From: Metapseudomonas resinovorans DSM 21078
GTDB lineage: Bacteria > Pseudomonadota > Gammaproteobacteria > Pseudomonadales > Pseudomonadaceae
Reading direction: 5' to 3'
DNA length: 42,194 nt
NCBI RefSeq assembly: GCF_000423545.1
Contig: NZ_KE384033.1
Span: forward strand, 106,996 to 149,189
The translations under genes and the position numbers were made by a program. Of the stretch, positions 30,345 to 39,735 are shown piece after piece. Numbering within the stretch: the first letter of the stretch is position 1; every line of letters begins with the position of its first letter. The notes under the pieces were generated by a model. That model saw only the letters and a program-made list of their open reading frames with translations. It was not told the origin of the DNA and did no database searches.

Positions 30345-31466
30345 CTAAAGCTGTTTGAGCATTTCTTCCAGGTGCACGTAGTCCATATGGTGGGCAGCGG
30401 CGACGCTGCCGTTGGTGAGGCGTCCCTTGGCCACGTTCAGGCCATGGCGCAGGTGCAGGTCGTCTTCCAGCGCCTTGCGCGTGCCTTTCTGCGCCAGGGC
30501 GATGACGAAGGGCAGGGTGGCGTTGTTCAGCGCCAGGGTGGAGGTGCGCGCTACCGCACCGGGCATATTGGCCACGCAGTAATGCACCACGCCATCCACC
30601 ACGTAGGTCGGTTCGGCATGGGTGGTGGCCCGGGAGGTTTCCGCACAGCCGCCCTGGTCGATGGCCACGTCCACCAGCACGGCGCCTTCCTGCATGCGTG
30701 CGACCATTTCGGCGGTCACCAGCTTGGGTGCCGCAGCGCCGGGAATCAGCACGCCACCGATCACCAGGTCGGCCGCCAAGACCTGGTCACGCACGGTGCC
30801 ATGGGTGGAGTAGAGCGTGGTAATGCGGTTCCCATAGAAGGAATCCAGCCGGCGCAGGGCGTCCACGCTCCTGTCCAGCACGGTCACGTCAGCGCCCAGC
30901 CCAATGGCCATGGCCAAGGCGTGGGTGCCGACCACGCCGCCGCCGAGGATCACCACCTTTGCGGGTGCGACACCGGGCACGCCGCCCAGCAGCACTCCTC
31001 GGCCACCCTTGGCTTTCTCCAGGCAACTGGCGCCGGCCTGGATGGACATGCGCCCGGCCACTTCCGACATGGGCGCCAGCAGTGGCAGGCGGCCGTGGCT
31101 GTCGGTGACGGTCTCGTAGGCGATGCAGGTGGCCCCGGAGGCAATCAGTTCGTTGGTCTGGGGACGGTCAGGGGCCAGGTGCAGGTAAGTGAAGAGCGTC
31201 TGTTCGGGACGCAGGCGGGCGCGTTCCTGGGTCAGCGGCTCCTTGACCTTGACGATCAGTTCGGCCTGTTCGAAGACCTCTCCCGGGCTGCTGGCTACCT
31301 TGGCGCCGGCAGCCTGGTAGTCCTCGTCCGAAAAGCCGATGGCGACCCCGGCCTTGGCCTCCACCCAGACTTCATGCCCCAGGCGGGTCAACTCGGCTAC
31401 GGATTGGGGGGTCAGGCCGACCCGGTATTCGTGGTTCTTGATCTCCTTCGGCACTCCGATACGCAT
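30345..31466 (-). CDS. ald: Alanine dehydrogenase
   Basis: This 373-residue NAD-dependent enzyme interconverts L-alanine and pyruvate plus ammonia. The N-terminal MRIGVPKEIKNHEYRVGLTP is diagnostic. Active-site residues by analogy with the M. tuberculosis enzyme are Arg15, Lys75 (KVKEPL) and His96 (YLHLAPD); the NAD motif is ILGGGVVGTHA (about 172-182), and DVAIDQGG holds a further catalytic Asp. Length is typical. No Lrp-type regulator is adjacent, unlike many proteobacterial ald loci. The gene ends in a strong terminator. An inverted repeat at 31545-31567 lies about 80-100 bp upstream of its start and may be regulatory. Confidence 0.95.
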   Translation of the reverse strand: MRIGVPKEIKNHEYRVGLTPQSVAELTRLGHEVWVEAKAGVAIGFSDEDYQAAGAKVASSPGEVFEQAELIVKVKEPLTQERARLRPEQTLFTYLHLAPDRPQTNELIASGATCIAYETVTDSHGRLPLLAPMSEVAGRMSIQAGASCLEKAKGGRGVLLGGVPGVAPAKVVILGGGVVGTHALAMAIGLGADVTVLDRSVDALRRLDSFYGNRITTLYSTHGTVRDQVLAADLVIGGVLIPGAAAPKLVTAEMVARMQEGAVLVDVAIDQGGCAETSRATTHAEPTYVVDGVVHYCVANMPGAVARTSTLALNNATLPFVIALAQKGTRKALEDDLHLRHGLNVAKGRLTNGSVAAAHHMDYVHLEEMLKQL

Positions 31467-31544
31467 GGCGATCTCCCAGGTTCTTGTTGTCCTTTCAACA
31501 AGTGTAGAAACCCACCCGTCGTGCCCTCGCCGAATAGTGGCGGG

Positions 31545-31567
31545 TTTTCAGGGAATCCCCCTGAAAA
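31545..31567. promoter_or_regulatory. Inverted repeat between ald and the slipin gene
   Basis: TTTTCAGGG (31545-31553) and CCCTGAAAA (31559-31567) are perfect arms with a 5-nt loop. The T and A runs belong to the stem, so it could act as a weak terminator of the slipin operon or as an operator for ald. Position does not decide between them. Confidence 0.45.
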
Positions 31568-31600
31568 AGGCGGGTAAATCAGAGTGTCGCTGGAAGGCTG

Positions 31601-32368
31601 TCAGTCTTCCTGGTCCTTTTGCCTTCTTTTTTGCATACCGCCGAGCAACTCCACTGGCAGGGGGAAGACGATGGTTGTGGTCTTGTCGTTGGCGATGGAG
31701 CCCAGGGTCTGCATGTAGCGCAATTGCATGGCGCCAGGCTGGCGGCTGAGCATTTCCGCGGCCTGCATCAGTTTCTCCGAGGCCTGCAGCTCACCGGCTG
31801 CGTGGATCACCTTGGCTCGCCGTTCGCGTTCGGCCTCGGCTTGGCGTGCAATGGCGCGCACCATGGTTTCGTTGATGTCCACGTGTTTGATCTCGACGTT
31901 GGACACCTTGATGCCCCAGGCATCGGTCTGCGCGTCCAGGGCTTGCTGGATGTCGACGTTGAGCCGTTCGCGCTCGGCCAGCATCTCGTCCAGTTCATGC
32001 TTGCCGAGCACCGCGCGCAGCGTGGTCTGGGAGAGCTGGCTGGTGGCCATGAGGAAGTTCTCCACCTGGATGATGGCGCGCTGTGGGTCGAGCACACGGA
32101 AGTAGACCACCGCATTGACCTTCACCGAGACGTTGTCGCGGGAGATCACGTCCTGGGGCGGCACGTCCATGACCACGGTTCGCAGGTCGACCCGAACCAT
32201 CTGCTGGATGGCCGGGATGATCAGAACCAGCCCCGGCCCCTTGACCTTCCAGAAACGCCCGAGTTGGAACACCACGCCTCGCTCGTACTCGCGCAGGACG
32301 CGGATGGCCGAGACCGCCAGCACGATCAGCAGGAACAGGAAGGTGGCAAAGCTCAGCGGAAAGGCCAT
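31601..32368 (-). CDS. Slipin (stomatin/SPFH-band 7 family)
   Basis: This 255-residue membrane-associated protein has one N-terminal transmembrane segment (about 5-22), then a band 7/SPFH domain (about 25-185: [61 protein letters not shown]) and a coiled-coil C-terminus ([25 protein letters not shown]). Slipins scaffold membrane microdomains and are usually encoded with an NfeD-type protease. Here the NfeD gene lies just upstream and AAGGAG before the ATG overlaps the end of that gene. Joint function in membrane protein quality control is inferred from the pair. Confidence 0.92.
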   Translation of the reverse strand: MAFPLSFATFLFLLIVLAVSAIRVLREYERGVVFQLGRFWKVKGPGLVLIIPAIQQMVRVDLRTVVMDVPPQDVISRDNVSVKVNAVVYFRVLDPQRAIIQVENFLMATSQLSQTTLRAVLGKHELDEMLAERERLNVDIQQALDAQTDAWGIKVSNVEIKHVDINETMVRAIARQAEAERERRAKVIHAAGELQASEKLMQAAEMLSRQPGAMQLRYMQTLGSIANDKTTTIVFPLPVELLGGMQKRRQKDQED

Positions 32369-32370
32369 GG

Positions 32371-33753
32371 TCAGTCTCCTTTGGGCGAACGTTCATCCGC
32401 CGTCACGTCCAGCAACAGTCCATTGCGCGCCAGCACGCGTACGCGCTGGCCGCTCGTCAGGGGGGCATCGCTGCGCACCTGCCAGCGCTCACCCTGCAAT
32501 TGCACCCAGCCGCTGCGCGCGTCGTCCGTCACCAGGTCGAGCAGGGTGGCTTCGCTCCCTACCAGGCCTGCGTCGCCACTGACGAGCGCACGCCGGCGGG
32601 CGCGGACGGCCATGGCAATGATGGCGAAGATCACCAGCGAACTGGATAGCGCCACCGTGATGATCAACGAGAGGGGAATGCCAAAGCCCGGCACCTCGGT
32701 GTCGATCAGGATCACGGCGCCGACCACGAAGGCGGCGATGCCGCCGAAGCCGATGATGCCGAAGCTGGGCATGAAGGCTTCCGCCGCCATGAACAGGATG
32801 CCCAGCAGGATCAGCGCAACGCCGGCGAAGTTGACGGGTAACAGCTGCAGCGCGTAGAGGGCGAGGATCAGGCAGATGCCGCCGATCACGCCACCGACGC
32901 CACTGCCGGGGTTTGAGAATTCGAAGATCAGTCCGTAGACCCCGATCATCATCAGGATCAGCGCGACGCTGGGGTTGGTGATCACCGCCAGGATCTGCGC
33001 GCGCCAGTCCGGCTCGCGCTGGATCAGCGGCGCACCGTTGGTGGCCAGTGTGAGTTTCTGCCCGGCGATGTCGAGGGTCTTGCCGTCGAGCTGGCGGAGC
33101 AGGTCGTGGAGGTCATGGGCCACCAGGTCCACCACCTTCAGGCGCCGGGCATCGGCAGCGGAGAGGCTGACGGACTCGCGAACCGCCTTTTCGGCCCAAT
33201 CCGCATTGCGTTCGCGCATCTGTGCCAGGCCGCGGATGTAGGCGGCCGCATCATTGACCTGCTTGCGGGTCAGGGTTTCCTCGTTGCTGCGTTGCGCGGC
33301 CTTCTCATCCTTCTGCTTCTCGTCCTTGTCGCCGCTGGGCTTGCCGCCTTCCGGCTGCCCCGGCATGCCACCGATCTGCACCGGCGTCGCCGCCCCGAGG
33401 TTGGTGCCCGGCGCCATGGCTGCGATATGGCTGGCGTAAAGAATGTAGGTGCCGGCGCTGGCAGCCCGTGCGCCGCTGGGTGCGACGAAGCTGGCCACCG
33501 GCACGGGGCTGGCGAGGATCGCCTTGATGATGCTGCGCATGGAGGTGTCGAGGCCACCGGGTGTATCGATCTGGATGACCACCAGTTGCGACTTGTCGGC
33601 CTCCGCGCGTTCGATGCCACGGGTCAGGTAGTCGGCGGTGGCCGGGCCGATCGGGCCGTCCACGGTCAGCACGGTGACGCTACCGGCGGCCAGCAGCGTA
33701 CCGGGCAACAGCATGACCAGGCACAGGAGCCTGCGTAGCAGCCGGCGGATCAT
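32371..33753 (-). CDS. NfeD-family membrane serine protease (ClpP-like plus NfeD)
   Basis: This 460-residue protein has a signal/anchor (residues 1-23), a ClpP-like protease domain (about 25-230), four or five transmembrane helices (about 240-375) and a C-terminal soluble NfeD OB-fold (about 385-455, [30 protein letters not shown]). The putative Ser-Lys catalytic dyad of the 1510-N type is Ser99 in [11 protein letters not shown] and Lys189 in [13 protein letters not shown] Lys/Glu/Asp-rich insert at about 130-160 interrupts the protease domain. GGGAGG with a 5-nt spacer precedes the start at 33751-33753. It forms an operon with the slipin, 2 bp apart, a known partner pair; the protease is thought to cleave stomatin C-termini in archaeal relatives. 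Confidence 0.92.
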   Translation of the reverse strand: MIRRLLRRLLCLVMLLPGTLLAAGSVTVLTVDGPIGPATADYLTRGIERAEADKSQLVVIQIDTPGGLDTSMRSIIKAILASPVPVASFVAPSGARAASAGTYILYASHIAAMAPGTNLGAATPVQIGGMPGQPEGGKPSGDKDEKQKDEKAAQRSNEETLTRKQVNDAAAYIRGLAQMRERNADWAEKAVRESVSLSAADARRLKVVDLVAHDLHDLLRQLDGKTLDIAGQKLTLATNGAPLIQREPDWRAQILAVITNPSVALILMMIGVYGLIFEFSNPGSGVGGVIGGICLILALYALQLLPVNFAGVALILLGILFMAAEAFMPSFGIIGFGGIAAFVVGAVILIDTEVPGFGIPLSLIITVALSSSLVIFAIIAMAVRARRRALVSGDAGLVGSEATLLDLVTDDARSGWVQLQGERWQVRSDAPLTSGQRVRVLARNGLLLDVTADERSPKGD

Positions 33754-33878
33754 GGCGACCTCCCGCAATGCCGTTTTCACTTACAGCATAGTTGAGGCCA
33801 TTTGTCGGGTATTTGCGGAGGGGATGGAGGAATGATGGGCGATGTCAGCCTTACGTGTTGCAGGCAGCTGCATTGCCC

Positions 33879-33956
33879 GTAGGAGCTGGCTTGCCAGCTC
33901 CTACAAGGCTCTTGGCCTCTCGCAACAGCTAACGCAGACATAGCGAATGAATTCGC
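33879..33956. repeat. Two palindromic repeats in the gap upstream of the NfeD gene
   Basis: GTAGGAGCTGGC-tt-GCCAGCTCCTAC (33879-33904) is a 12-bp perfect hairpin of the family seen at 6424. At 33943-33956 GCGAAT-ga-ATTCGC belongs to the family seen at 6563. Between them, 33930-33944 reads TAACGCAGACATAGC, which recurs at 42178-42192. No gene is seen in 33754-33983. Confidence 0.65.
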
Positions 33957-33983
33957 CCCTACAGGCCCGGGACTGATTCGCCC

Positions 33984-34943
33984 TTACAAGGCCGCGCGGA
34001 AGAGCGGTTTGCACGCCTTGGCTATCTGCTCGACATGGCGGTGGTCGGTGCCGCAGCAGCCGCCCATGACGTTGATATGGGGCAGGCGCTGGCGCAGCTG
34101 GGCGTACTGCGCACCCAGTTCCTCGGGGTCGCCGCTGTCCAGGGCCGTGGCCTCGTTCAGTTCGGCGTGGCTCTTGCGCGAGGCATTGGCGCGCAGCCCG
34201 CGTATGCGTTGCACCCAGCGGCTGCCCGGTACCAGCACGTCCTCGAAGTGGTCAGGGTGGGCGCAGTTGACCATGTAATAGGCCGGATAAGAGGCGGTGG
34301 CGCTGTCCACCTGTTCGATGGCCTCTTTCAGCGGCTGGCCGGTGGGCAGCCTGCCGTCGGTTTCCACGGTGAAGGAGATGGCCACGGGTAGGCGCAGCTC
34401 GCGCGCGGCCAGGGCGACGCCCAAGGCTTCTTCCACGTAATTCATGGTGATGGCGGTGACCATGTCGGCAGCGGTTTCGGCGAAAACGCCGATCTGTTCG
34501 CTGTGGTACTGCTGGGCCTGGAACTCGTCCATGGCTTCATCGGCGATGTAGCCATCACCCCGCGGGCCAACGCAACCGGAGATCACCACAGGGGTGCGGC
34601 CACTTGCCACTTCATTGCGCAGCGCTTCCAGCAGGGCGATGGCCTGGCGGTTGGCCTCGGCCAGGCCTTGGGGTGTGAATCCGAGGCGAGTGGCCCAGTC
34701 GGGGTTGGCGCGCCACGTCGGGCTTTCCAGAATCAGGCCGGTGCCGTAGTGGCTGGCGATGGCGCAGTAGGCGCGGAAGTATTTGCGCAGGGCGTCCTGG
34801 CCATCGGGGTAGTTGAGCAACACGAAGGCGGCGAAGTCGGGGAGGGCAATGCCTTCGTGGAAAACCAGGGTCGTTTCGATGCCGCCATCAGTCAGGAAAA
34901 GTTCGCCCTCCAGTTGTGGAAGGGCGCCGCGATATTGGGCCAT
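33984..34943 (-). CDS. Homocysteine S-methyltransferase family protein
   Basis: This 319-residue cytoplasmic protein has the (beta/alpha)8 fold of zinc-dependent homocysteine S-methyltransferases. The N-terminal LFLTDGGIETTLVF, the zinc ligands Cys227 (NCAHP) and Cys296/Cys297 (GGCCGTDHRH), and CVGPRGDGY (124-132) are all present. The known role is methyl transfer from S-methylmethionine or another methyl donor to homocysteine. The methyl donor here is not determined by sequence, and a related thiol methyltransferase role is possible. CGGAGT precedes the start. The gene is alone, with repeats on both sides. Confidence 0.88.
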   Translation of the reverse strand: MAQYRGALPQLEGELFLTDGGIETTLVFHEGIALPDFAAFVLLNYPDGQDALRKYFRAYCAIASHYGTGLILESPTWRANPDWATRLGFTPQGLAEANRQAIALLEALRNEVASGRTPVVISGCVGPRGDGYIADEAMDEFQAQQYHSEQIGVFAETAADMVTAITMNYVEEALGVALAARELRLPVAISFTVETDGRLPTGQPLKEAIEQVDSATASYPAYYMVNCAHPDHFEDVLVPGSRWVQRIRGLRANASRKSHAELNEATALDSGDPEELGAQYAQLRQRLPHINVMGGCCGTDHRHVEQIAKACKPLFRAAL

Positions 34944-35241
34944 GGTGTTGACTCCGTGACCTGTGGACGTGGACGTCCGCAGTGGGCCTCATGGCGAAGG
35001 CGGGGCGGACAGCCGGATTGGCCTCGGGCTTGTTCCGCGGTTGAAGGTGTGGCCCGTAGGCACTACGCCGGGCGGGCTCTGGCGCCCGGTGGGTAAGAGG
35101 AAAGGCTAGCACCCGTGCGAGGCCTAGCTGCGGTGGGCTGATGGGTGGGGGCAGCGCAGCTGCCCCAATCGGACCGATGGGCAGGACTTCGTTCTGCTTG
35201 GCGAATGAATTCGCCCCTACGAAAACGATCGCGCCCACACG
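34944..35241. other. Non-coding gap with GGCGAAT-type palindrome
   Basis: This 298-bp gap contains GGCGAATGAATTCGCC at 35200-35215, preceded by TTCTGCTT and followed by CCTACG, like the copy at 41786-41801. A minus-strand frame spans most of the gap but it translates the repeat and has no family features. The left part should carry the promoter of the methyltransferase gene. Confidence 0.5.
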
Positions 35242-36393
35242 TCAGGGCGCGGTCGCGTCACTCGCTTCGTTGCGTTCATGGCGATACGCGCTCACCGCTT
35301 CGTAGACCGCCTTGCGCAGTCGGTTGATGCCGCCGATGGGGCGGTGTTCGGGCAGGCCATGCCAAGGGTTGAAGGACAGGTTGTCACAGGCGAGGTTCTG
35401 CTCGCGGCTGTCGAAGTCCTGGGCCGGGACCTTGATGGTGGCAACGGTCACGAAGGGCGAGATGGACTCGTCCCACTCCACGCTGGTGTCTTCGATCGGC
35501 ATGTAGTGCTGGGCGTTCTGCTTCTGAACCTGGAGCGCGAAGCAGGCCGGCACCCGGTCCAGCGACAGTTGCTGGTAGAGGGCGTTGCGCAGGAAGTTGG
35601 GCAGCGCGGTGTTCTGTTCCGGCAGCTGGTAAGGCGGGCAGCTCTGCGGGTCGGGGATGACCCGGTACTTGATGTTCGCTTCGCCCAGCTTGTACGGCGA
35701 GATCGAGCTGTAGGTGGCACTGACCGGGCTGTCCGGTGCTGGAGCCAGGGTCTTGAGGGCAATGACCAAGTGGCGGATTTCCCAGCTGCGTGGGTCCCAG
35801 CTGGGGAAGAAGGCACCGACCTTCTCGCCATTGGCCTGGGCGTTGAAGTTCTGCCGGTACTGGGCCACGTCGCGCACGAAGAACACCGGATGGTTGAACA
35901 TCACGAAGTCCTGTTCGTTGGCGTGCGTCGGGCTCTTCATCAGTTTCTCGCCAGGCACGTCGAGCAGCTTGATCGCCATGCCACGAGCGTCGCGCGCGCT
36001 GTCGAATTGCGGGTAGGCATTGCCGTTGGACAGGCGCATCCAGGCCTGCCAGGTCTTGCCTGGTTCGGCGAAGACGCCGGCGCGCAGGTCGCCATCGAGG
36101 TTCGGCAGTACGCTGACTTCCGCCTTCACGCAGCCATGGGCCTTGGCGTGGGCGTCGCGCAGTACACGGGTGTTGTCGCGGTGTTGTTCGACGATGCGCA
36201 CGGCGTCGTCGATGATGGCGCGGGTCTGCGCGGCCTCATCGGCGGGAATGACCTCTTCGGTGGCGACCGGGCCGGAGAATTTCCAGCCGTAGTAAGCCTC
36301 ACCCGCCAGCCAGCCGATGAGGCCGACGACCAGCACGAAGAGCAGGAGTTTGCCGAGTACTCGGCCGAGCCAGAGCCAGAAGCGCTTGAGCAT
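35242..36393 (-). CDS. Membrane-anchored catalase-family haem protein
   Basis: This 383-residue protein has an N-terminal transmembrane helix (about 14-32) and a catalase-fold domain outside the membrane. His86 in AHAKAHGCVKAEV is the likely distal haem residue; FVMFNHPVFFVRD carries the conserved Asn167, and the proximal ligand would be Tyr364 in RKAVY (R-x3-Y). This catalase family proper is shorter than true catalases and includes haem enzymes acting on fatty-acid hydroperoxides, so the substrate may not be H2O2. It differs strongly from the catalase-related peroxidase at 14928. It follows the di-heme cytochrome gene by 53 bp on the same strand, suggesting a shared periplasmic redox task. 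Confidence 0.85.
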   Translation of the reverse strand: MLKRFWLWLGRVLGKLLLFVLVVGLIGWLAGEAYYGWKFSGPVATEEVIPADEAAQTRAIIDDAVRIVEQHRDNTRVLRDAHAKAHGCVKAEVSVLPNLDGDLRAGVFAEPGKTWQAWMRLSNGNAYPQFDSARDARGMAIKLLDVPGEKLMKSPTHANEQDFVMFNHPVFFVRDVAQYRQNFNAQANGEKVGAFFPSWDPRSWEIRHLVIALKTLAPAPDSPVSATYSSISPYKLGEANIKYRVIPDPQSCPPYQLPEQNTALPNFLRNALYQQLSLDRVPACFALQVQKQNAQHYMPIEDTSVEWDESISPFVTVATIKVPAQDFDSREQNLACDNLSFNPWHGLPEHRPIGGINRLRKAVYEAVSAYRHERNEASDATAP

Positions 36394-36446
36394 GGGTGCT
36401 TGAGTCCTTTGTCTGCTGCAGTCGGGGCGTGGTCAGGAACCTGGTC

Positions 36447-38321
36447 CTAACCCGCGCAGTCCGGGCCGGGTGTCCAGGGCCTGGCTTCGACTGGTGTGAG
36501 TTGGCCTTCCAGTGCCGGGTTGCCCAGAACCTTGAGGTATTCGATCAGTGCCAGGCGCTCGTCCGGCGACAGGGCGCGGCCGATCACACCGTCCTTGCGG
36601 CAGCCATCGCGGAACTCATGCCCGTGGTTGCCGTTGCCCTTGATGGTGGTGTCCAGCAGGAAACTGCCGGGGAACGCCGAGGTCTGGAAGCCCACGAATT
36701 TCGGGTCGTACTCGAAGCTGCCGACATTGAACTGGCTGACCCGCTCGGTGATCGGCGAGAGCAGTTGGAACAGGGTCGGGACCGAGCCGTTGTGCAGGAA
36801 CGGCGGCGTGGCCCAGATGCCGTCCAGCGGGCGCGCCTTGTAGCCGCGCTTTTCCTGCACGCCGATGGGCAGGCCGAAACCGTCCATGCGAGCGCGTTCG
36901 TCACCGGAGATGCCGGCTTGCTTGTAGGCCTGGTCTTCAACGAAGGCGGTGATGTAGGCCAGGCCCTTGGCACTGGAGATGTTGCTGAAATCCACCTGGT
37001 CCAGCTTGGCGCCGAACAGCTTGACGTCGAGCTTGGCCAGTTGCTCGTGGGTCCAGCCCAGTTTGCTGATGTCGAAGCGGTGGTCGGCGATGTTGTCGGC
37101 CGTGGTGGAGTCGGTGCCGATGATGTCGATGGGCACGATGCGCATGTGCCATTCCGGGTCGCGGCCGGGGGCCATGCGTTGCTCCGGCGGCACGACGTTA
37201 GGGGCGTGGCAGTAGGCGCAGTTCTCGACGAAGAGTGCGCGCCCCTGGCTTGCGCGAGCCAGGTCCACTTTGCCGAGGACGGCTTCCGGCCAGGTGGGCG
37301 GGGTGAGTTTCTTCAGGGTTTCTTCCAGGGTATGGAGGTCACGCACGCGCACGCTGGAGGCGTAGCGGTCGGCTTCCGGCACCTGTCCACCGTCCGGCTG
37401 GAACAGGTGCAGGCTGGCGCCTACGCCGAGGGCTTCGCCGATGTTGCGGGCCATGGGCTGCATGGCCGAACCGTTCCACTGCACCCAGTCGAACTTCCAG
37501 ATATCCCAGAGGTGCGGGTAGCTCACCGGGGCGTCGGCGATCCGGTAGTTGTCCGGGCTGATGGCGTCGCCATAGACGCTGTTGGCGATGCGGCCGAAGG
37601 CGTCGGTGCGGCCGAAGCCTTCTTCGGTGGGGTAGAGGCCGCGATGGGTGTCGTTCCAGGCGGTACCGAGCAGGCGGTCGAGGACTTTCTTGAACTCGCT
37701 GCGCAGTTCCCTCTTGCCGTCGGGGTAGCGCTCGCCCAGCACAGTCTCGGCGAAGCGGTTGAACTTCAGCGGGTTGTAGTAGGTGAAGGCCATGCTCATG
37801 CCCAGTGCCTGGCCGAAGCTGCCACCGCGCAGGGTGGGGACGGTGGAGGCCAGGGAGTGCAGGGCGGCCCCGCCGTCGATACGCACCGCCTGGCCTTTGT
37901 AGCGCAGTTCTCCGGTGTGGCAGGCGGCGCAGCTGATGTCCAGGTACTGCGCGCCGGTCTTCTCGTCTTCGTGGCGAGCCATGCCCACCGGCAGGTTGCC
38001 AGGGTTCAGCGGCGTGGGTTTCTGCTGCGGGTCTATCAGGAAACCGAAGCGCGCCAGGTAGTCCGGATGGGCGAACTTGTCGCGGGAGAAGGGTAACTCG
38101 AGGGCGGTGAACCACGCGTAGCGCAGCCCCTTAACCGTCGTGCCCTGGGGGGTGTAGTAGTAGGTCTGGCGCTCCTGGTCGCTCCATTGGTCCAGGTAGT
38201 GCAGCTGGTTAGGTGCCTGGTAGGCCGGAAGATTGGGGTTGGCAATGTAGTAAAGGACAACCGCAAGGCCTGCGAGCAGGAGAAATAGCACCAGCCAAAG
38301 GACACGGCGGAGAGCGCGCAT
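36447..38321 (-). CDS. Membrane-anchored di-heme cytochrome c (MauG/CcP/RoxA-like)
   Basis: This 624-residue protein has an N-terminal transmembrane helix (about 5-26) and a periplasmic domain with two haem c sites, CAACH (131-135) and CAYCH (368-372). Layout and length, and the motif IWATPPFLHNGSVPTLFQLL in the C-terminal third, fit the di-heme cytochrome c peroxidase superfamily, in the large subgroup that includes the rubber oxygenase RoxA. Family members are peroxidases or oxygenases. The substrate here is not known, and rubber cleavage should not be assumed. It is first in a two-gene operon with a catalase-family protein; AAGGAAG precedes the start. Cytochrome c maturation is required. 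Confidence 0.88.
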   Translation of the reverse strand: MRALRRVLWLVLFLLLAGLAVVLYYIANPNLPAYQAPNQLHYLDQWSDQERQTYYYTPQGTTVKGLRYAWFTALELPFSRDKFAHPDYLARFGFLIDPQQKPTPLNPGNLPVGMARHEDEKTGAQYLDISCAACHTGELRYKGQAVRIDGGAALHSLASTVPTLRGGSFGQALGMSMAFTYYNPLKFNRFAETVLGERYPDGKRELRSEFKKVLDRLLGTAWNDTHRGLYPTEEGFGRTDAFGRIANSVYGDAISPDNYRIADAPVSYPHLWDIWKFDWVQWNGSAMQPMARNIGEALGVGASLHLFQPDGGQVPEADRYASSVRVRDLHTLEETLKKLTPPTWPEAVLGKVDLARASQGRALFVENCAYCHAPNVVPPEQRMAPGRDPEWHMRIVPIDIIGTDSTTADNIADHRFDISKLGWTHEQLAKLDVKLFGAKLDQVDFSNISSAKGLAYITAFVEDQAYKQAGISGDERARMDGFGLPIGVQEKRGYKARPLDGIWATPPFLHNGSVPTLFQLLSPITERVSQFNVGSFEYDPKFVGFQTSAFPGSFLLDTTIKGNGNHGHEFRDGCRKDGVIGRALSPDERLALIEYLKVLGNPALEGQLTPVEARPWTPGPDCAG

Positions 38322-38405
38322 CAGATACTTCCTTGTAGCTTGCTGAAATTGCCTACGTTATGCCAATCGGTTGGGGTGTTGGCAAGGTGCTACTACGCAA
38401 TAGCG

Positions 38406-39509
38406 CTAAGTCCCTCGCGGGTAGAGCACCACTGCCGCACGCTGCTTACCCTGACCGAAGTGGCTTATGCGCTCGAATTCCCGATGGGTGACCGGGACGT
38501 GCTGGCAGTCCTGTGGGCGTCGCTGCAAGCTGCGCTCGGCGTTGGGGTCGTGCAGGTAGATGAAATTGCGGTCGCAGTCGGTGACCAGGACCCAGTGGGG
38601 GGCGCGGCTGCGGCTGCGGCGATGGCCGTCTACCAGCACCAGGGGCTGGCCACCGGACGCCAGCAGTGGGCGCAGGTCCAGCTCTTCGCCCAGATGCTGC
38701 TCGATGTCGGTGTCCTTCAGGGCGCTGCAGAAATCGTCGTGTGCCTGGCGGATCACGTCGCGTTTGCCGGCGTCGCGTACCTCATCGAGAAACGGTGGTC
38801 CCTGGTCGCTCAGGTGCAGCCTGACCCGGTAACCGCGTCTCCAGGCCGCCAGCGCAAGGCCATGTGGGCTGCAGCCGCCGTGGCCGCCGGGCATGTGTAC
38901 GCTGCTGGCTTCGCGCCAGAGGCGCAGCTCGTCCTGGTGGTTGCCGGGCACGACGCCGTCCAGGGCGCCCATGGCCATCAGCAGGCACGCGGGGCCGCAG
39001 GTGAACTCGGTGGTCTGGTGGTAGTACGGAACGTGGCGCTGCAAGGCTTGCGGATGCTGCACCACGCGCTTCTCCATGCGCAGGGCATCGCGGTGGCCGG
39101 GGAGGAAGTCCGTCAACAGCCCCAGGTTGCTGTAGCCATTGCGCTCGAACAGGGCTACGGGCTGGCGATCGTCCACGCACACCTCCAGTCGCAAGTAGGC
39201 ACAGTCATGCTCACGGGCGGCGGTTTCGGCCGCTTCCAGCAGACGTTGACCGATGCCGTTGCCGCGTGCACGGGGGTCGGTGGCGATGGAGTGGAGGCGG
39301 GCCAGTGTGCTGCCCTGGCGAAACAGCACCAGGGCATAACCCAGGAGGGAGTGGCCGTCGCCCTCGACGACCGTGAGGTGGGCGTTGGCTTCCACCATCA
39401 TCCAGCGGAACTGTTGCCGGCCGAGGCGGGCAACCTCGAAACAGCGACTCTCAAGCTCCACCAGCGCCGACAGGTCGTCGAGCGTGGCGGTACGCAGAAG
39501 CAGGTTCAT
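38406..39509 (-). CDS. GNAT acetyltransferase fused to C39-type peptidase
   Basis: This 367-residue cytoplasmic protein joins a GNAT N-acetyltransferase (residues 1-150; acetyl-CoA loop SIATDPRARGNGIG at 74-87, then LRLEVCVDDRQPVALFERNGY) to a C39-like cysteine peptidase (about 155-365). The peptidase triad is visible: Cys171 in TEFTCGPAC, His305 in APHWVLV and Asp321 in YLHDP. No transporter domain is attached, so it is not a bacteriocin exporter. The start at 39507-39509 gives the expected MNLLLRTAT beginning. Substrates are unknown; processing followed by N-terminal acetylation of a peptide is an attractive but untested idea. It is divergent from an NtrC-type regulator gene. Confidence 0.88.
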   Translation of the reverse strand: MNLLLRTATLDDLSALVELESRCFEVARLGRQQFRWMMVEANAHLTVVEGDGHSLLGYALVLFRQGSTLARLHSIATDPRARGNGIGQRLLEAAETAAREHDCAYLRLEVCVDDRQPVALFERNGYSNLGLLTDFLPGHRDALRMEKRVVQHPQALQRHVPYYHQTTEFTCGPACLLMAMGALDGVVPGNHQDELRLWREASSVHMPGGHGGCSPHGLALAAWRRGYRVRLHLSDQGPPFLDEVRDAGKRDVIRQAHDDFCSALKDTDIEQHLGEELDLRPLLASGGQPLVLVDGHRRSRSRAPHWVLVTDCDRNFIYLHDPNAERSLQRRPQDCQHVPVTHREFERISHFGQGKQRAAVVLYPRGT

Positions 39510-39735
39510 GGCAGGCCCCGCAAGGCAGGGAAGGAGTCGCCCGAGTATTGGCCTTGATTGGAACGCTGTCGAGACGCTTCCGGGGTGTGGGGGCCAGACG
39601 AAAGCGCGAAGGGAAATTGCCCTTATAGAGAAACGTTCCAAAGACCGCCAAGGTTCTTGCTAGCGTTACAAATGGCCGTCACAACCTATTGTTTTTATTG
39701 ATAAATCAATTTTTTGACGTCAAGGAATGTTCATC

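Noticed and set aside
34888-35238. Possible 116-residue minus-strand protein upstream of the methyltransferase
   Set aside because: It is a translation of a dispersed GGCGAAT repeat plus promoter DNA; the same FAKQ-type peptide appears in the repeat at about 41786.
36396-38096. Open frame of 566 codons on the plus strand opposite the di-heme cytochrome gene
   Set aside because: The minus-strand gene has two CxxCH sites, an anchor and family motifs; the plus-strand frame is its antisense image.
36447-38321. Naming the di-heme cytochrome a rubber oxygenase (RoxA)
   Set aside because: Length, two haem sites and the NGSVP motif fit the superfamily, but the membrane anchor and absence of other evidence leave the substrate open.
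38340-39557. Open frame of about 400 codons on the plus strand opposite the GNAT-C39 gene
   Set aside because: The minus strand encodes complete acetyl-CoA and Cys-His-Asp motifs; the plus frame has no recognisable domain.
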